DNA of 64,000 nucleotides from Daphnia pulex (GCF_021134715.1 NC_060021.1:3720001-3784000); one strand, 5' to 3'. Positions 24,346-36,404 are shown, numbered from the stretch's first letter. Notes: generated by a model not told the origin, from the letters alone. A program made the numbers and translations.

Positions 24346-24816
24346 AAGATTAACTTTCTTGATTTGGCTCACGCTTAACAAGCAGCTACAAAGAATAGTT
24401 GTAAAAAAGTGAGAATGCGTTCGACGGGCGAAACGTGTTCAAGGTACAAAAAACCGAGGACACCTTCACCGTGACTCGAGCCCGCGGGGGTGGGGCACCC
24501 GAAGGGGCACCCCCGCGGCCGCGAGAGCTCGTGGTGAACGAATTCGAGGGAATTTTTCGGGTGAAACATAAGGTATCAGACATTCAATGACGATGGTTTA
24601 ACTGGCAAATGATTTGTCCACGGGCAGGAAATTTAAGCGCAAGCTCACGCTTAACGGGCAGGAAATTTTGAAATTCCTTCAAAATACGCTGTGCCATGAG
24701 TTGATATATGAGAAATCTAATGGCAGTGGTTTAACTGGTAAATGCGTAACTGAGTTCGACGGGCGAAACGTTTTCAAGGTACCAAAAACCGAGGATACCT
24801 TCACCGCGACTCGAGC

Positions 24817-24853
24817 CCGCGGGGGTGGGGCCCCCGAAGGGGCACCCCCGCGG
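24817..24853. repeat. GC-rich cruciform
   Basis: CCGCGGGGGTG (24817-24827) pairs exactly with CACCCCCGCGG (24843-24853). Inside, CCCC-CGAA-GGGG can form a second stem. The same palindrome, perfect or nearly so, lies near 24477, 28520, 31412, 34513 and 34851, and in a weaker form near 20713. It is far more GC-rich than its surroundings. Confidence 0.85.
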
Positions 24854-26304
24854 CCGCGAGAGCTCGTGGTGAAGGAATTCGAGGGAATTTTTCGGGTCAA
24901 ACACAAGGTATCGGAGATTCAATGACATTGCTTTAACTGGCAAATGATTTGTCCACGGGCAGGAAATTAAATCTTTTAAACTGTTAAAAAACGGGCAGGA
25001 AATTTTAAGTGTTCTACAGAACACGTTGGGTGAAACATAGCAACTAATTCACTAACTTCGGGTGATGAATTATTCTACCGATTTATTGCAAATGCAACTG
25101 TTCACTATCGATGTTGCCTCATATATGTCGATGACTTTCTCCCAAGAAAATACATTAATAACTCTCAACAGCTATTTGGTTAGAGAACAGGACTCAAGAA
25201 ACGATGGGTTGTTGTTCAAACCGGCAATGAGGAATGTATAGACGAAAACAGAAAATTATCAGGTATTCATATTGAAAGCCAAGTAAATTATTTCAAACAT
25301 TTTGTCAATTTATATTTTAACAATTTTTGAGTATTGAACCTAAAGACATGAATATGCTATGCGAACACTCTAACCAATACACCACCAATCATATATTTGA
25401 CTATTACCTCTCAAGTGGTTATTCGAATTTTATATGCGAAGTTGAGTTTTGTAAGTTTCAGTAAAATACAGGAGCAAATACTTACGGGCCAAAGAATTAC
25501 GTCGTGCGATTAATAATTATTGGTATTTAGAGCAAATCCGAATTGACTTAAGTGGCTGATGACTTTTCCCCCTGTTCAACTGATAATATAACTCAACAGC
25601 TCAGTGGTTAGAGCATTGGATCCAGGATACAACGGCCCGTTGTTCAAGTCCTCATCGAGATAAGTACGAGTTACATGTGAGTCCAAGGGGAAGGATTATA
25701 TGAGGGAGGAGTGTGCAGAGAAGGGATGGTGAGGGAGGGGATGGTGAGGGAGGGGATGGTGAGGGAGGGGATGTTGAGGGAGGGGATGGTGAGGGAAAGG
25801 ATGGTGAGGGAGAGGATGGTGAGGGAGGGAAGATAGAGAGGGGGAAGGATGAGAGAGGGGAGGAAAATGGGAAAAAGTGGGAAGAAATAAATTGGAAGGG
25901 AAGAAAGTGAAAGGGAAGATGAGGAAGGAGAGGAAGAAGGAGTTGAGGATCAGAATGGGGGTTTGACGGTCCAAACGTGTTCAAGATTCAAAAAACCGTG
26001 GAAAACTTCACCGAAACTCGAGACCGTGGGAAATGTGTCAAATACAATACAACCAAACTCTGAAAAATAAAAGTCCCAAAATAAAACCAAAACTTAACCG
26101 ATACTTGGTTTCAACGAAAAAACAACAAGTCCACAAAAAAAACCCAAAAGACCGACTGGCTCACGGTGGAAGATGTAAAAGTCCATAAATAGATGAAAAA
26201 AAAAAGTCCCGGACAGTAAGCAATTGGCCAGTGGGATTATACGAGTGGCGTTTTGCTCCATGTGTAGTGTGCGCTTAGGTGATTATGTCTAGCCGCCTGG
26301 TTCG

Positions 26305-26334
26305 CCGTCCTTGGACGGGCATCTGGTATACTAG
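26305..26334 (+). terminator. Helitron 3' end (unit 2)
   Basis: Palindrome CCGTCCTTGGACGG, 12-nt spacer, CTAG. The spacer is one base longer than in units 1, 3 and 5 (GCATCTGG in place of GCCTAGG). Unit 3 starts immediately after. Confidence 0.88.
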
Positions 26335-26699
26335 TCGACTGCTCTATAAACCGCGGGCGTGTTTAAGTGACCTTGGCCTGTCTGTGATTCGGTGTGTTTG
26401 TTTGTTTGTACGTTTGTTTGTCCGTTTTTGGTTTGTCTGTATCGGCGAGACGCAACCAGTGGCGAAAGTTTCGAATTAAGTAAGCGAGGCGATACACACA
26501 CACGTCAGCTTTCCTCATCGTTTGTCCGTTTGCGCGCGCCCTTCTCGCCACACACACACACACGGGCTCGAACCGTGTGCGTTTTTTTTTTTTTTTTTTT
26601 TGGGACAGGGGGGGGATTTGTTAGTAGTCGGGTAGGTTTTTTTTCCATCGGTTATATGTCGATGTCCTCTATTAGATTCGAGTGTACTACTTGGGGTTT

Positions 26700-27812
26700 G
26701 AACCATGGTCGGAGAGGTGCTTCCGCCGCACATCCGATTGGGATGGCATTGTCGCACACACTTCGCACACACTCTAACCACTACACTATCAGAACTGATA
26801 TTCATATCGAGTTGGAATTTGGACAGATGGTTGTTTGTTGTTGCGCCTCCCGTATTTCGTGCGCGGCGTGCGCCGTTTGTCTTGGACATATTTTTACTTC
26901 CGATTTCCTATATTTTTCCAACTCTCTCATGGTGTGTTGGTTAGCGTGCCCTGCTACCATGCGAGAGCTCCGAGGTTCGATCCCGGTACATGGCGCTGTT
27001 ATGAATTGTTAATTTACAATGTACAATTTTTTCAATTTAGAAGTTGGTGTCTATCGGGATTTGAACCTGAAAACTCACGCATGGTAAGCGAACTCGCTAA
27101 CCACTTGACCACCAATTGATATTATTCACTGGGCTCATTTAAGAGTAGTTTCAAACATTTCGGCGTCTCGCGTTACACACGTCGCGTAGCTCTTGCCTCA
27201 CACAGGTGAGCGCGACGTGACGCACCGTATCTGTACGACATATTTTTACATCCAATTTCCTCTATCAGATTTATCTCTCTAATAGTGTATTGGATAGCGT
27301 GCTCGGCTAATATGTGAGAGGTCCAAGGTTTGATCCTGGGCAAATGCTTTGTTTTTGATTATTAATTTGCAATGTTCAATTTTTAATTTAGAAATGGGAG
27401 GGTCGATCGGGATTTGAACCTGAAAACTCACGCATGGTAAGCGAACTCGCTAACCACTTGACCACCAATTGATGTTTTACCTTTGATCTTATTAAGATTT
27501 ATTTCAAACATATCTGCGTCTCGCGTCAAGTCGCTGATGACGCACAGGTGAGCGCGAAGCAATGCACCGTGTCTCTACGACATATTTTTACATCTAATTA
27601 CCTCTATTGAATTCCATCTCTCTCATGATATATTGGTTAGCGTTCACGGCTACAAAGCGACAGGTCCGAGGTTCGATCCCGGGTCAAGGAATTGTTATGA
27701 ATTGTTTATTTGTAAAGTTCAATTTTCAATTTAGAAATTAGGGTCTATCGAGATTTGAACCCGAATACTCACGCATGGTAAGCGAACTCACTAACCACTT
27801 CGCCACCAATTT
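26700..27812. repeat. Alternating plus/minus tRNA-like array (unit 3)
   Basis: Minus copies lie at about 26700-26790 (long insert between the boxes), 27045-27118, 27408-27470 and 27745-27812. Plus copies lie at about 26930-27000, 27285-27350 and 27625-27690. The spacer phrases match unit 2. Confidence 0.75.
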
Positions 27813-28650
27813 AAATTAAATTTTGATCTCATTGAAGAGTGGTCACCGTATAGTGGTTGCCCATGCCGAGTTGAAAATTATTCACTATTTTTCGCTCACG
27901 TCGGGCTGAAAAGAATTCACCCTAAGTTGCTCACGACGGGCTGAAAATAATTCACTCTATTTTGCTCACGACGGGCTGAAAATTATTCTCCCTATTTCGC
28001 TCATGCCGGGCTGAAAATAATTCACCCTATCTCGCTCACGGCGGGCTGAAAAGAATTCAACGGAAGTTACTCACGACGGGCTAAAAGTCACGCGGGATGA
28101 TTTACTTTCCCGATTTGGCTCACGCTTAACAAGTAGCTACAAAGGATAGTTGTAAAAAAGTGAGAATGTTTTCGACGGGTGAAACGTGTTCAAGGTACAA
28201 AAAACCAAGTATACCGGTGAAGGAATTCGAGGAAGCTCGTGGTGAAGGAATTCGAGGGAATTTTTCGGGTCGAACATAAGGTATCAGACATTCAATGACA
28301 ATGGTTTAACTGACAAATGATTTGTCCACGGGCAGGAAATTTAAGCGCAGGCTCACGCTTAACGGGCAGGAAATTTTAAAATTCCTTCAGAATACGCTGA
28401 GCCATGAGTGGATATATGAGAAATCTAATGACAGTGGTTTAACTGGTAAATGCGTAACTGAGTTCGACGGGCGAAACGTTTTCAAGGTACCAAAAACCAA
28501 GGATACCTTCACCGCGACTCGAGCCCGCGGGGGTGGGGCCCCCGAAGGGGCACCCCCGCGGCCGCGAGAGCTCGTGGTGAAGGAATTCGAGGGAATTTTT
28601 CGGGTCAAACACAAGGTATCGGAGATTCAATGACATTGGTTTAACTGGCA

Positions 28651-29160
28651 AATGATTTGTCCACGGGCAGGAAATTAATTCTTTTAAACTGTTAAAACAC
28701 GGACAGGAAATTTTAAGTGTCCTATAGAACACGTTGGGTGAAACAAAGCAACTAATTCGCTAACGACGGGTGATGAATTATTCTACCAATTTATTGCAAA
28801 TGCAACTGTTCACTATCGATGTTGCCTCATATATGTCGATGACTTCCTCCCAAGAAAATACACCAATACCTCTCAATAGCTATGTGGTTAGAGAACAGGA
28901 ATCAAGATAGGCAAATGATTTGTCCACGGGCAGGAAATTAAATCTTTTAAACTGTTAAAACACGGGCAGGAAATTTTAAGTGTCCTATAGAACACGTTGG
29001 GTGAAACATAGCAACTAATTCGCTAACGACGGGTGATGAATTATTCTACCAATTTATTGCAAATGCAACTGTTCACTATCGATGTTGCCTCATATATGTC
29101 GATGACTTCCTCCCAAGAAAATACACCAATACCTCTCAATAGCTATGTGGTTAGGGAACA
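28651..29160 (+). repeat. Tandem duplication of about 250 bp in unit 3
   Basis: The stretch from GGCAAATGATTTGTCCACGG near 28650 through the tRNA-like GGTTAGAGAACAGGA at about 28905 is repeated directly from about 28914. The other units have it once. Confidence 0.8.
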
Positions 29161-30246
29161 GGATTCAAGATATGATGGGCTATTGTTCAAAACCGGCAAC
29201 GAGTAATGTATAGACGGAAAGAGGAAAATATGAGGTATTCAGATTGAAAGCCAAGTAAATTATTTCAAACACTTTGGCAATTTTTATTTTCACAATTTAT
29301 GAGTATTGAACCTAAAGACATTAATATGCAATGCGAACACTCTAACCAATACACCACCAATCATATATTTAACTATTACCTCTCAAGTGGTTATTCGAAT
29401 TTTATATGCGAAGCTGAGTTTTATAAGTTTCAGTAAAATACAGGAGCAAATACTTACGGGCCAAAGAATTACGTCGTGCGATTAATATTTATTGGTATTT
29501 AGAGCAAATCCGAATTGACTTAAGTGGCTGATGACTTTTCCCCCTGTTTAACTGATAATACAACTCAACAGCTCAGTGGTTAGAGCATTGGATCCAGGAT
29601 ACAACGGCCCGTTGTTCAAGCCCTCATCGAGATATGTACGAGATACAAGTGAGTCTAAGGGGAAGGGATACATGAGGGAGGAGTGTGCAAGGAGGGGATG
29701 GTGAGGGGTGGGGAGATAGAGAGGGGGAGGATGGGAGTGGGGAGTAGGAGGGGAGAAAGTGGGAGGGGAGAAAGTGGGAGGGGAGAAAGTGGAAGGGGAG
29801 AAAGTGGGAGGGGAGGATGAGGAAAAATAGGGAGAAGGAGGGGAGCATAAGAGTGGGGAGGTCGACGAGCCAAACGTGAACAAATTACAAAAAACCGTAG
29901 ATACCTTGACCGCGACTCAAGCCCATGAGGGTGGGCCCCCGAGCCGCGTAAGCTCGCGGTGAAAAAATCCGAGGAAATGTGACAAAGCCAATTCAACTAA
30001 ACATTAAAAAATACAAGTCCCAAAATAAATCCAAAACTCAACCGATACTTGGTTGCAACGAAAAAAACAAAGTCCACAAACAAAACCCAAAAGACCGACT
30101 GGCTCACGGTGGAAGATGTAAAAGTCCATAAATGGATGAAAAAACAAGTCCCGGACAGTAAGGAATTGGCCAGTGGGATTATACGAGTGGCGTTTTGCTC
30201 CATGTATACTGTGCGCTTAGGTGATTATGTCTAGCCGCCTGGTTCG

Positions 30247-30275
30247 CCGTCCTTGGACGGGCCTAGGTATACTAG
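30247..30275 (+). terminator. Helitron 3' end (unit 3)
   Basis: The palindrome, an 11-nt spacer and CTAG match unit 1. It is followed by TCTGTCTAATAG, which is not the usual 5' block. Confidence 0.88.
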
Positions 30276-30539
30276 TCTGTCTAATAGTGTATTGGTTAGC
30301 GTACTCGGCTAATACGTGAGAGGTCCAAGGTTTGATCCCGGGCAAATGCTTTGATATTGATTATTAATTTGCAATGTTCAATTTTTAATTTAGAAATGGG
30401 AGGGTCGATCGGGATTTGAACCCGAGTACTCACGCATGGTAAGCGAACTCACTAACCACTTCGCCACCAATTTAAATTAAATGTTGATCTCATTGAAGAG
30501 TGGTCACCGTATAGTGGTTGCTCATGCCGAGTTGAAAAT

Positions 30540-30990
30540 TATTCACTATTTTTCGCTCACGTCGGGCCGAAAAGAATTCACCCTAAGTTGCTCACGACGG
30601 GCTGAAAAGAATTCACTCTATTTCGCTCACGACGGGCTGAAAAGAATTCACTCTATTTCGCTCACGACGGGCTGCAAATAATTCACCCTATTCGCTCATG
30701 ACGTGCTGCAAATAATTCAATCTATTTTGCTCACGACGGGCTGAAAATAATTCACTCTATTTCGCTCACGACGGGCTTTAAAGAATTCACCCTATTTCAC
30801 TCACGACGGGCTGAAAATAATTCAATCTATTTCGCTCACGACGGGCGGAAAATAATTCACCCTACGTTGCTCACGCCGAACTTAAAATTATTCACCCTTT
30901 TCCGCTCACGACGGGCTGAAAAGAATTCACACTTATTTTCTCACGACGGGCAGAAAATAATTCAACGAAAGTTAATCACGACGGGCTAAA
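30540..30990 (+). repeat. Minisatellite of about 33 bp, unit 4 (longest)
   Basis: About 13 copies of the CTCACGACGGGCTGAAAA phrase followed by AATTCA and a variable end. Single-base variants such as GGGCGG and GTGCTG mark individual copies. Confidence 0.85.
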
Positions 30991-32875
30991 AGTCACGTGG
31001 GATGATTAAATTTCTTGATTTGGCTCACGCTTAACAAGTAGCTACAAAGAATAGTTGTAAAAAAGTGAGAATGCGTTCGACGGGCGAAACGTGTTCAAGG
31101 TACAAAAAACCGAGAATACCTTCACTCGTGGTGAAGGAATTCGAGGGAATTTTTCGGGTCAAACATAAGGTATCAGACATTCAGTGACAATGGTTTAACT
31201 GGCAAATGATTTGTCCACGGGCAGGAAATTTAAGCGCAGGCTCACGCTTAACGGGCAGGAAATTTTAAAATTCCTTCAGAATACGCTGGGTCATGAGTGG
31301 ATATATGAGATATCTAATGGCAGTGGTTTAACTGGTAAATGCGTAACTGAGTTCGACGGGCGAAACGTTTTCAAGGTACCAAAAACCGAGGATACCTTCA
31401 CCGCGACTCGAGCCCGCGGGGGTGGGGCCCCCGAAGGGGCACCCCCGCGGCCGCGAGAGCTCGTGGTGAAGGAATACGAGGGAATTTTTCGGGTCAAACA
31501 CAAGGTATCGGAGATTCAATGACATTGGTTTAACTGGCAAATGATTTTTCCACGGGCAGGAAATTAATTCTTTTAAACTGTTAAAAACGGGCTGGAAATT
31601 TTAAGTGTCCTACAGAACACGTTGGGTGAAACATAGCAACTAATTCGCTAACGTCGGGTGATGAATTATTCTACCAATTTATTGCAAATGCAACTGTTCA
31701 CTATCGATGTTGCCTCATATTGGTCGATGACTTCCTCCCAAGAAAATACACCCATATCTCCCAATAGCTATGTGGTTAGAGAACAGCACTCAAGATACGA
31801 TGGGCTATTGTTCAAACCGGTATTGAGGAATGTATAGACGAAAAGAGGAAATTATGAGGTATTCAGATTGAAAGCCAAGTAAATTATTTCAAACACTTTA
31901 TCAATTTTTATTTTCACAATTTCTGAGTATTGAACCTAAAGACATGAATATGCTATGCGAACACTCTAACCAATACACCACCAATCATATATTTTACTAT
32001 AACCTCTCAAGTGGTTATTCGAATTTTATACGAAAAGTTTAGTTTTGTAAGTTACACTAAAGGACAAGAGCAAATACATTGCTGACCAAAGCATAACGTC
32101 GTGCGATTAATATTTATTGGTATTTAGGACAAACCCGAATTGACTTAAGTGGCTGATGACTTTTCTCCCTGTTTAACTGATAATACAACTCAACAGCTCA
32201 GTGGTTAGAGCATTGGATCCAGGATACAACGGCCCGTTGTTCAAACCCTCATCGAGATAAGTACGAGATACATGTGAGTCTAAGGGGATGGGTTACATGA
32301 GGGAGGAGTGTGCAAGTAGGGGATGGTGAGGGGTGGGGAGATAGAGAGGGGGAGGATGGGAGTGGGGAGTAGGAGGGGAGAAAGTGGGAGGGGAGAAAGT
32401 TGGAGGGGAGAAAGTGGGAGGGAAGGATGAGGAAAGATAGGGAGAAGGAGGGGAGGATAAGAGTGGGGAGTTCGACGGTTCAAACGTGAATAAGTTACAA
32501 AAAACCGAGGATATCTTGACCGCGACTCGAGCCCTTGAGGATAGGCCCACGAAGTGGCACCCCCGCAGCCGCAAAAGCTCGCGGTGAAAAAATCCGAGGA
32601 AATGTGTCAAATCCAATTCAACCAAACTCTGAAAAATACAAGTCCCAAAATAAATCCAAAACTCAACCGATACTTGGTTGCAACGAAAAAAACCAAGTCC
32701 AAAAAAAACACCCAAAAGACCGACTGGCTCACGGTGGAAGATGTAAAAGTCCATAAATGGATGAAAAAAAATTCCCGGACAGTAAGGAATTGGCCAGTGG
32801 GATAATACGAGTGGCGTTTTGCTCCATGTGTGCTGTGCTGTGCGCTTGGGTGATTACGTCTAGCAAGGTGGTTCG

Positions 32876-32905
32876 CCGTCCTTGGACGGGCATCTGGTAT
32901 ACTAG
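32876..32905 (+). terminator. Helitron 3' end (unit 4)
   Basis: The palindrome, a 12-nt spacer of the unit 2 type and CTAG. It is followed by TCG and then the full TCGACTGC start, so this junction carries three extra bases. Confidence 0.88.
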
Positions 32906-33257
32906 TCGTCGACTGCTCTATAAACCGCGGGCGTGGATAAGTGACCTTGGCTGTCTGTGATTCTGTTTGTGTGTTTGTTTGTTTGTCCGTTTGTCGTTTG
33001 TCTGTATCGGCGAGACGCAACCAGTGGCGAAAGTTTCGAATTGAGTAAGCGAGGCGATACACACGTCAGCATTTCCTCACCATTTGTCCGTTTGCGCGCG
33101 CCCTTCTCGCCACACACACACACACACGGGATCGAACCGTGTGCGTTTTTTTTTTTTTTTTTTTTTTTGGACAGGGGGGGGATTTGTTAGTAGTCGGGTA
33201 GGGTTTTTTTCCATCGGTTATATGTCGATGTCCTCTATTAGATTCGAGTGTACTACT

Positions 33258-34025
33258 AGGGGTTTGAACCATGGTCGGAGAGGTGCTTCCGCCGCACATC
33301 CGATTGGGATGGCATTGTCGCACACACTCTAACCACTACACTATCAGAACTGATATTGATATCGAGTTGGAATTTGGACAGATGGTTGTTTGTTGTTGCG
33401 CTTCCCGTATTTCGTGCGTGGCGCGCGCCGTTTGTCTTGGACATATTTTTACATCCAATTTCCTCTATTAAATTCCATCTCTCTCATGGTGTATTGGTTA
33501 GCGTGCTCGGCTACCATGCGAGAGGTCTGAGGGTCGATACCGGATCAAGGCGCTGTTATTATTTATTTATTTGCAATGTTCAATTTGCAGAAATTGGAGT
33601 CTTTATTGGGATTTGAACCCGAATACTCACGCATGGTAAGCGAACTTGCTAACCACTTGACCACCAATTGATATTCATCACTGAGCTCATTTAGAGGTAG
33701 TTTCAATTATTTTGGCGTCTCGCGTTACACACGTCGCGTAGCTCTTGCCTCACACAGGTGAGCGCGACGTGACGCACCGTATCTGTACGACATATTTTTA
33801 CATCCAATTTCCTCTATCAGATTTATCTCTCTAATAGTGTATTGGATAGCGTGCTCGGCTAATATGTGAGAGGTCCAAGGTTTGATCCTGGGCAAATGCT
33901 TTGTTTCTGATTATTAATTTGCAATGTTCAATTTTTAATTTAGAAATGGGAGGGTCGATCGGGATTTGAACTCTGAGTACTCACGCATGGTAAGCGAACT
34001 CACTAACCACTTCGCCACCAATTTT
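33258..34025. repeat. Alternating plus/minus tRNA-like array (unit 5)
   Basis: Minus copies lie at about 33258-33350, 33600-33670 and 33955-34025; plus copies at about 33485-33560 and 33830-33900. Order and spacers follow units 2 and 3, with fewer pairs. Confidence 0.75.
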
Positions 34026-36375
34026 AATTAAATATTGATCTCATTGAAGAGTGGTCACCGTATAGTGGTTGCTCATGCCGAGTTGAAAATTATTCACTAT
34101 TTTTCGCTCACGTCGGGCTGAAAAGAATTCACCCTAAGTTGCTCACGACGGGCTGAAAAGAATTCACTCTATTTCGCTCACGACGGGCTGAAAATAATTC
34201 AATCTATTTCGCTCACGACGGGCTGAAAATAATTCACCCTACGTTGCTCACGCCGAACTTAAAATTATTCACCCTATTCCGCTCACGACGGGCTGAAAAG
34301 AATTCACCCTTATTTTCTCACGACGGGATGAAAATAATTCAACAAAAGTCAATCACGACGGGCTAAAAGTCAAGTGGGATGATTAATTTTCCTGATTTGG
34401 CTCACGATTAACAAGTAGCTACAAAGAATAGTTGTAAAAAAGTGAGAATGCGTTCGACGGGCGAAACGTGTTTAAGGTACAAAAAACCGAGGATACCTTC
34501 ACCGCGACTCGAGCCCGCGGGGGTGGGGCCCCCGAAGGGGCACCCCCGCGGCCGCGAGAGCTCGTGGTGAAGGAATTCGAGGGAATTTTTCGGGTCAAAC
34601 ATAAGGTATCAGACATTCAATGACAATGGTTTAACTGGCAAATGATTTGTCCACGGGCAGGAAATTTAAGCGCAAGCTCACGCTTAACGGGCAGGAAATT
34701 TTAAAATTCCTTCAAAATACGCTGTGCCATGAGTTGATATATGAGAAATCTAATGGCAGTGGTTTAACTGGTAAATGCGTAACTGAGTTCGACGGGCGAA
34801 ACGTTTTCAAGGTACCAAAAACCGAGGATACCTTCACCGCGACTCGAGCCCGCGGGGGTGGGGCCCCCGAAGGGGCACCCCCGCGGCCGCGAGAGCTCGT
34901 GGTGAAGGAATTCGAGGGAATTTTTCGGGTCAAACACAAGGTATCGGAGATTCAATGACATTGGTTAAACTGGCAAATTATTTGTCCACGGGCAGGAAAT
35001 TAAATCTTTTAAACTGTTAAAAAACGGGCAGGAAATTTTAAGTGTCCTACAGAACACGTTGGGTGAAACATAATATCTACAAATTTGTTTACGTTGGGCC
35101 ATGAGTAATTGCAACTAATTCCCTAACGACGGGTGATGAATTATTCTACCAATTTATTGCAAACGCAACTGTTCACTATCGATGTTGCCTCATATATGTC
35201 GATGACTTCCTCCCAAGAAAATACTTCAATAATTCTCAATAGCTATGTGGTTAGAGAACAGGACTCAAGAAACGATGGGCTGTTGTTCAAACCGGCAATG
35301 AGGTATGTATAGACGAAAACAGGAAATTATGAGGTATTCAGATTGAAAGCCAAGTAAATTATTTCAAACTCTTTGTCAATTTTTATTTTAACAATTTATG
35401 AGTATTGAACCTAAAGACATGAATATGCTATGCGAACACTCTAACCAATACACCACCAATCATATATTTGACTATTACCTCCCAAGTGGTTATTCGAATT
35501 TTATATGCGAAGCTGAGTTTTGTAAGTTTCATTAAAATACAGGAGCAAATACTTACTGGCCAAAGAATTACGTCGTGCGATTAATATTTATTGGTATTTA
35601 GGGAAAATCCGAATTTACTTAAGTGGCTGATGACTTTTCCCCCTGTTTAACTGATAATACAACTCAACAGCTCAGTGGTTAGAGCATTGGATCCAGGATA
35701 CAACGGCCCGTTGTTCAAGCCCACATCGAGATAAGTACGAGATACATGTGAGTCTAAGGGGAAGGATTACATGAGGGAGGAGTGTGCAGAGAAGGGATGG
35801 TGAGGGTGGGGATGGTGAGGGAGGGGATGGTGAGGGAGGGGATAGTGAGGGAGGGGATGGTGAGGGAGGGGATGGTGAGGGAGAGGATGGTGAGGGAGGG
35901 AAGATAGAGAGGGGAAGGATGAGAGAGGGGAGGAAGATGGGAAAAAGTGGGAAAAAATAAATTGGAAGGGAAGAAAGTGAAACGGGAAGATGAGGAAGGA
36001 GAGGAAGAAAGAGTTGAGGATCAGAATGGGGTGTTTGACGGTCCAAACGTGTTCAAGATTCAAAAAACCGTGGAAAACCTCACCGAAACTCGAGACCGTG
36101 GGAAATGTGTCAAATACAATACAACCAAACTCTGAAAAATAAAAGTCCCAAAATAAAACCAAAACTCAACCGATACTTGGTTTCAACGAAAAAAAAACAA
36201 GTCCACAAAAAAACCCCAAAAGACCGACTGGCTCACGGTGGAAGATGTACAAATCCATAAATGGATGAAAAAAAAAGTCCCGGACAGCAAGGAATTGGCC
36301 AGTGGGATTATACGAGTGGCGTTTTGGTCCATGTATACTGTGCGCTTAGGTGATTATGTCTAGCCGCCTGGTTCG

Positions 36376-36404
36376 CCGTCCTTGGACGGGCCTAGGTATA
36401 CTAG
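36376..36404 (+). terminator. Helitron 3' end (unit 5, array end)
   Basis: The palindrome, 11-nt spacer and CTAG, followed by T and unrelated sequence. This fixes the right edge of the array. Confidence 0.9.

Larger units (their letters stand above)
22257..26334 (+). mobile_element. Unit 2: non-autonomous Helitron, 4.1 kb
   Basis: It has the unit 1 5' block, a long T tract near 22510-22538, a run of tRNA-like pairs (22640-24062), a minisatellite (24115-24345), two copies of the GC-rich block, the tRNA-like trio and the 3' end (palindrome from 26305, CTAG 26331-26334). There is no transposase. It reads as an internally deleted or recombined derivative of unit 1 that needs RepHel in trans. Confidence 0.85.
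26335..30275 (+). mobile_element. Unit 3: non-autonomous Helitron, 3.9 kb
   Basis: It has the same order of parts as unit 2: 5' block, T tract near 26582-26600, alternating tRNA-like array (26700-27812), minisatellite (27890-28090), GC-rich block, tRNA-like trio, GA-rich tract, and 3' end with CTAG at 30272-30275. The first GC-rich copy near 28190 is deleted. It also has a private tandem duplication at 28651-29160. Confidence 0.85.
30276..32905 (+). mobile_element. Unit 4: Helitron with alternative or truncated 5' end, 2.6 kb
   Basis: It begins TCTGTCTAATAGTGTATTGG, which matches internal sequence of unit 5 near 33827, about 0.9 kb inside that unit. It still starts with TC directly after CTAG. 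It has one plus/minus tRNA-like pair (30285-30350 and 30410-30475), the longest minisatellite (30540-30990), the GC-rich block, the trio, a GA-rich tract and a full 3' end. Confidence 0.8.
6953..36404 (+). mobile_element. Head-to-tail array of five Helitrons
   Basis: The array starts with TC directly after an A (6952) and ends with CTAG directly before a T (36405), the classic A^T Helitron insertion context. Inside, four boundaries at 22256/22257, 26334/26335, 30275/30276 and 32905/32906 each show a complete 3' end (palindrome CCGTCCTTGGACGG, 11-12 nt, CTAG) abutting a TC start. All units lie in the same orientation. Exact CTAG|TC junctions are what rolling-circle read-through of the 3' terminator would give; serial insertion at the same spot is the alternative. 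Only unit 1 carries a transposase. Confidence 0.88.
32906..36404 (+). mobile_element. Unit 5: non-autonomous Helitron, 3.5 kb, end of the array
   Basis: The conserved 5' block starts at 32909 after an extra TCG. It holds tRNA-like copies (33258-34025), the minisatellite (34095-34365), two GC-rich blocks, the trio, a GA-rich tract (35780-35905) and CTAG at 36401-36404. The next base is T, the expected host base. Confidence 0.85.

Noticed and set aside
26392..27012. 206-codon frame in unit 3
   Set aside because: It contains a long Phe run from the T tract and crosses tRNA-like sequences; the equivalent frame is broken in the other units.
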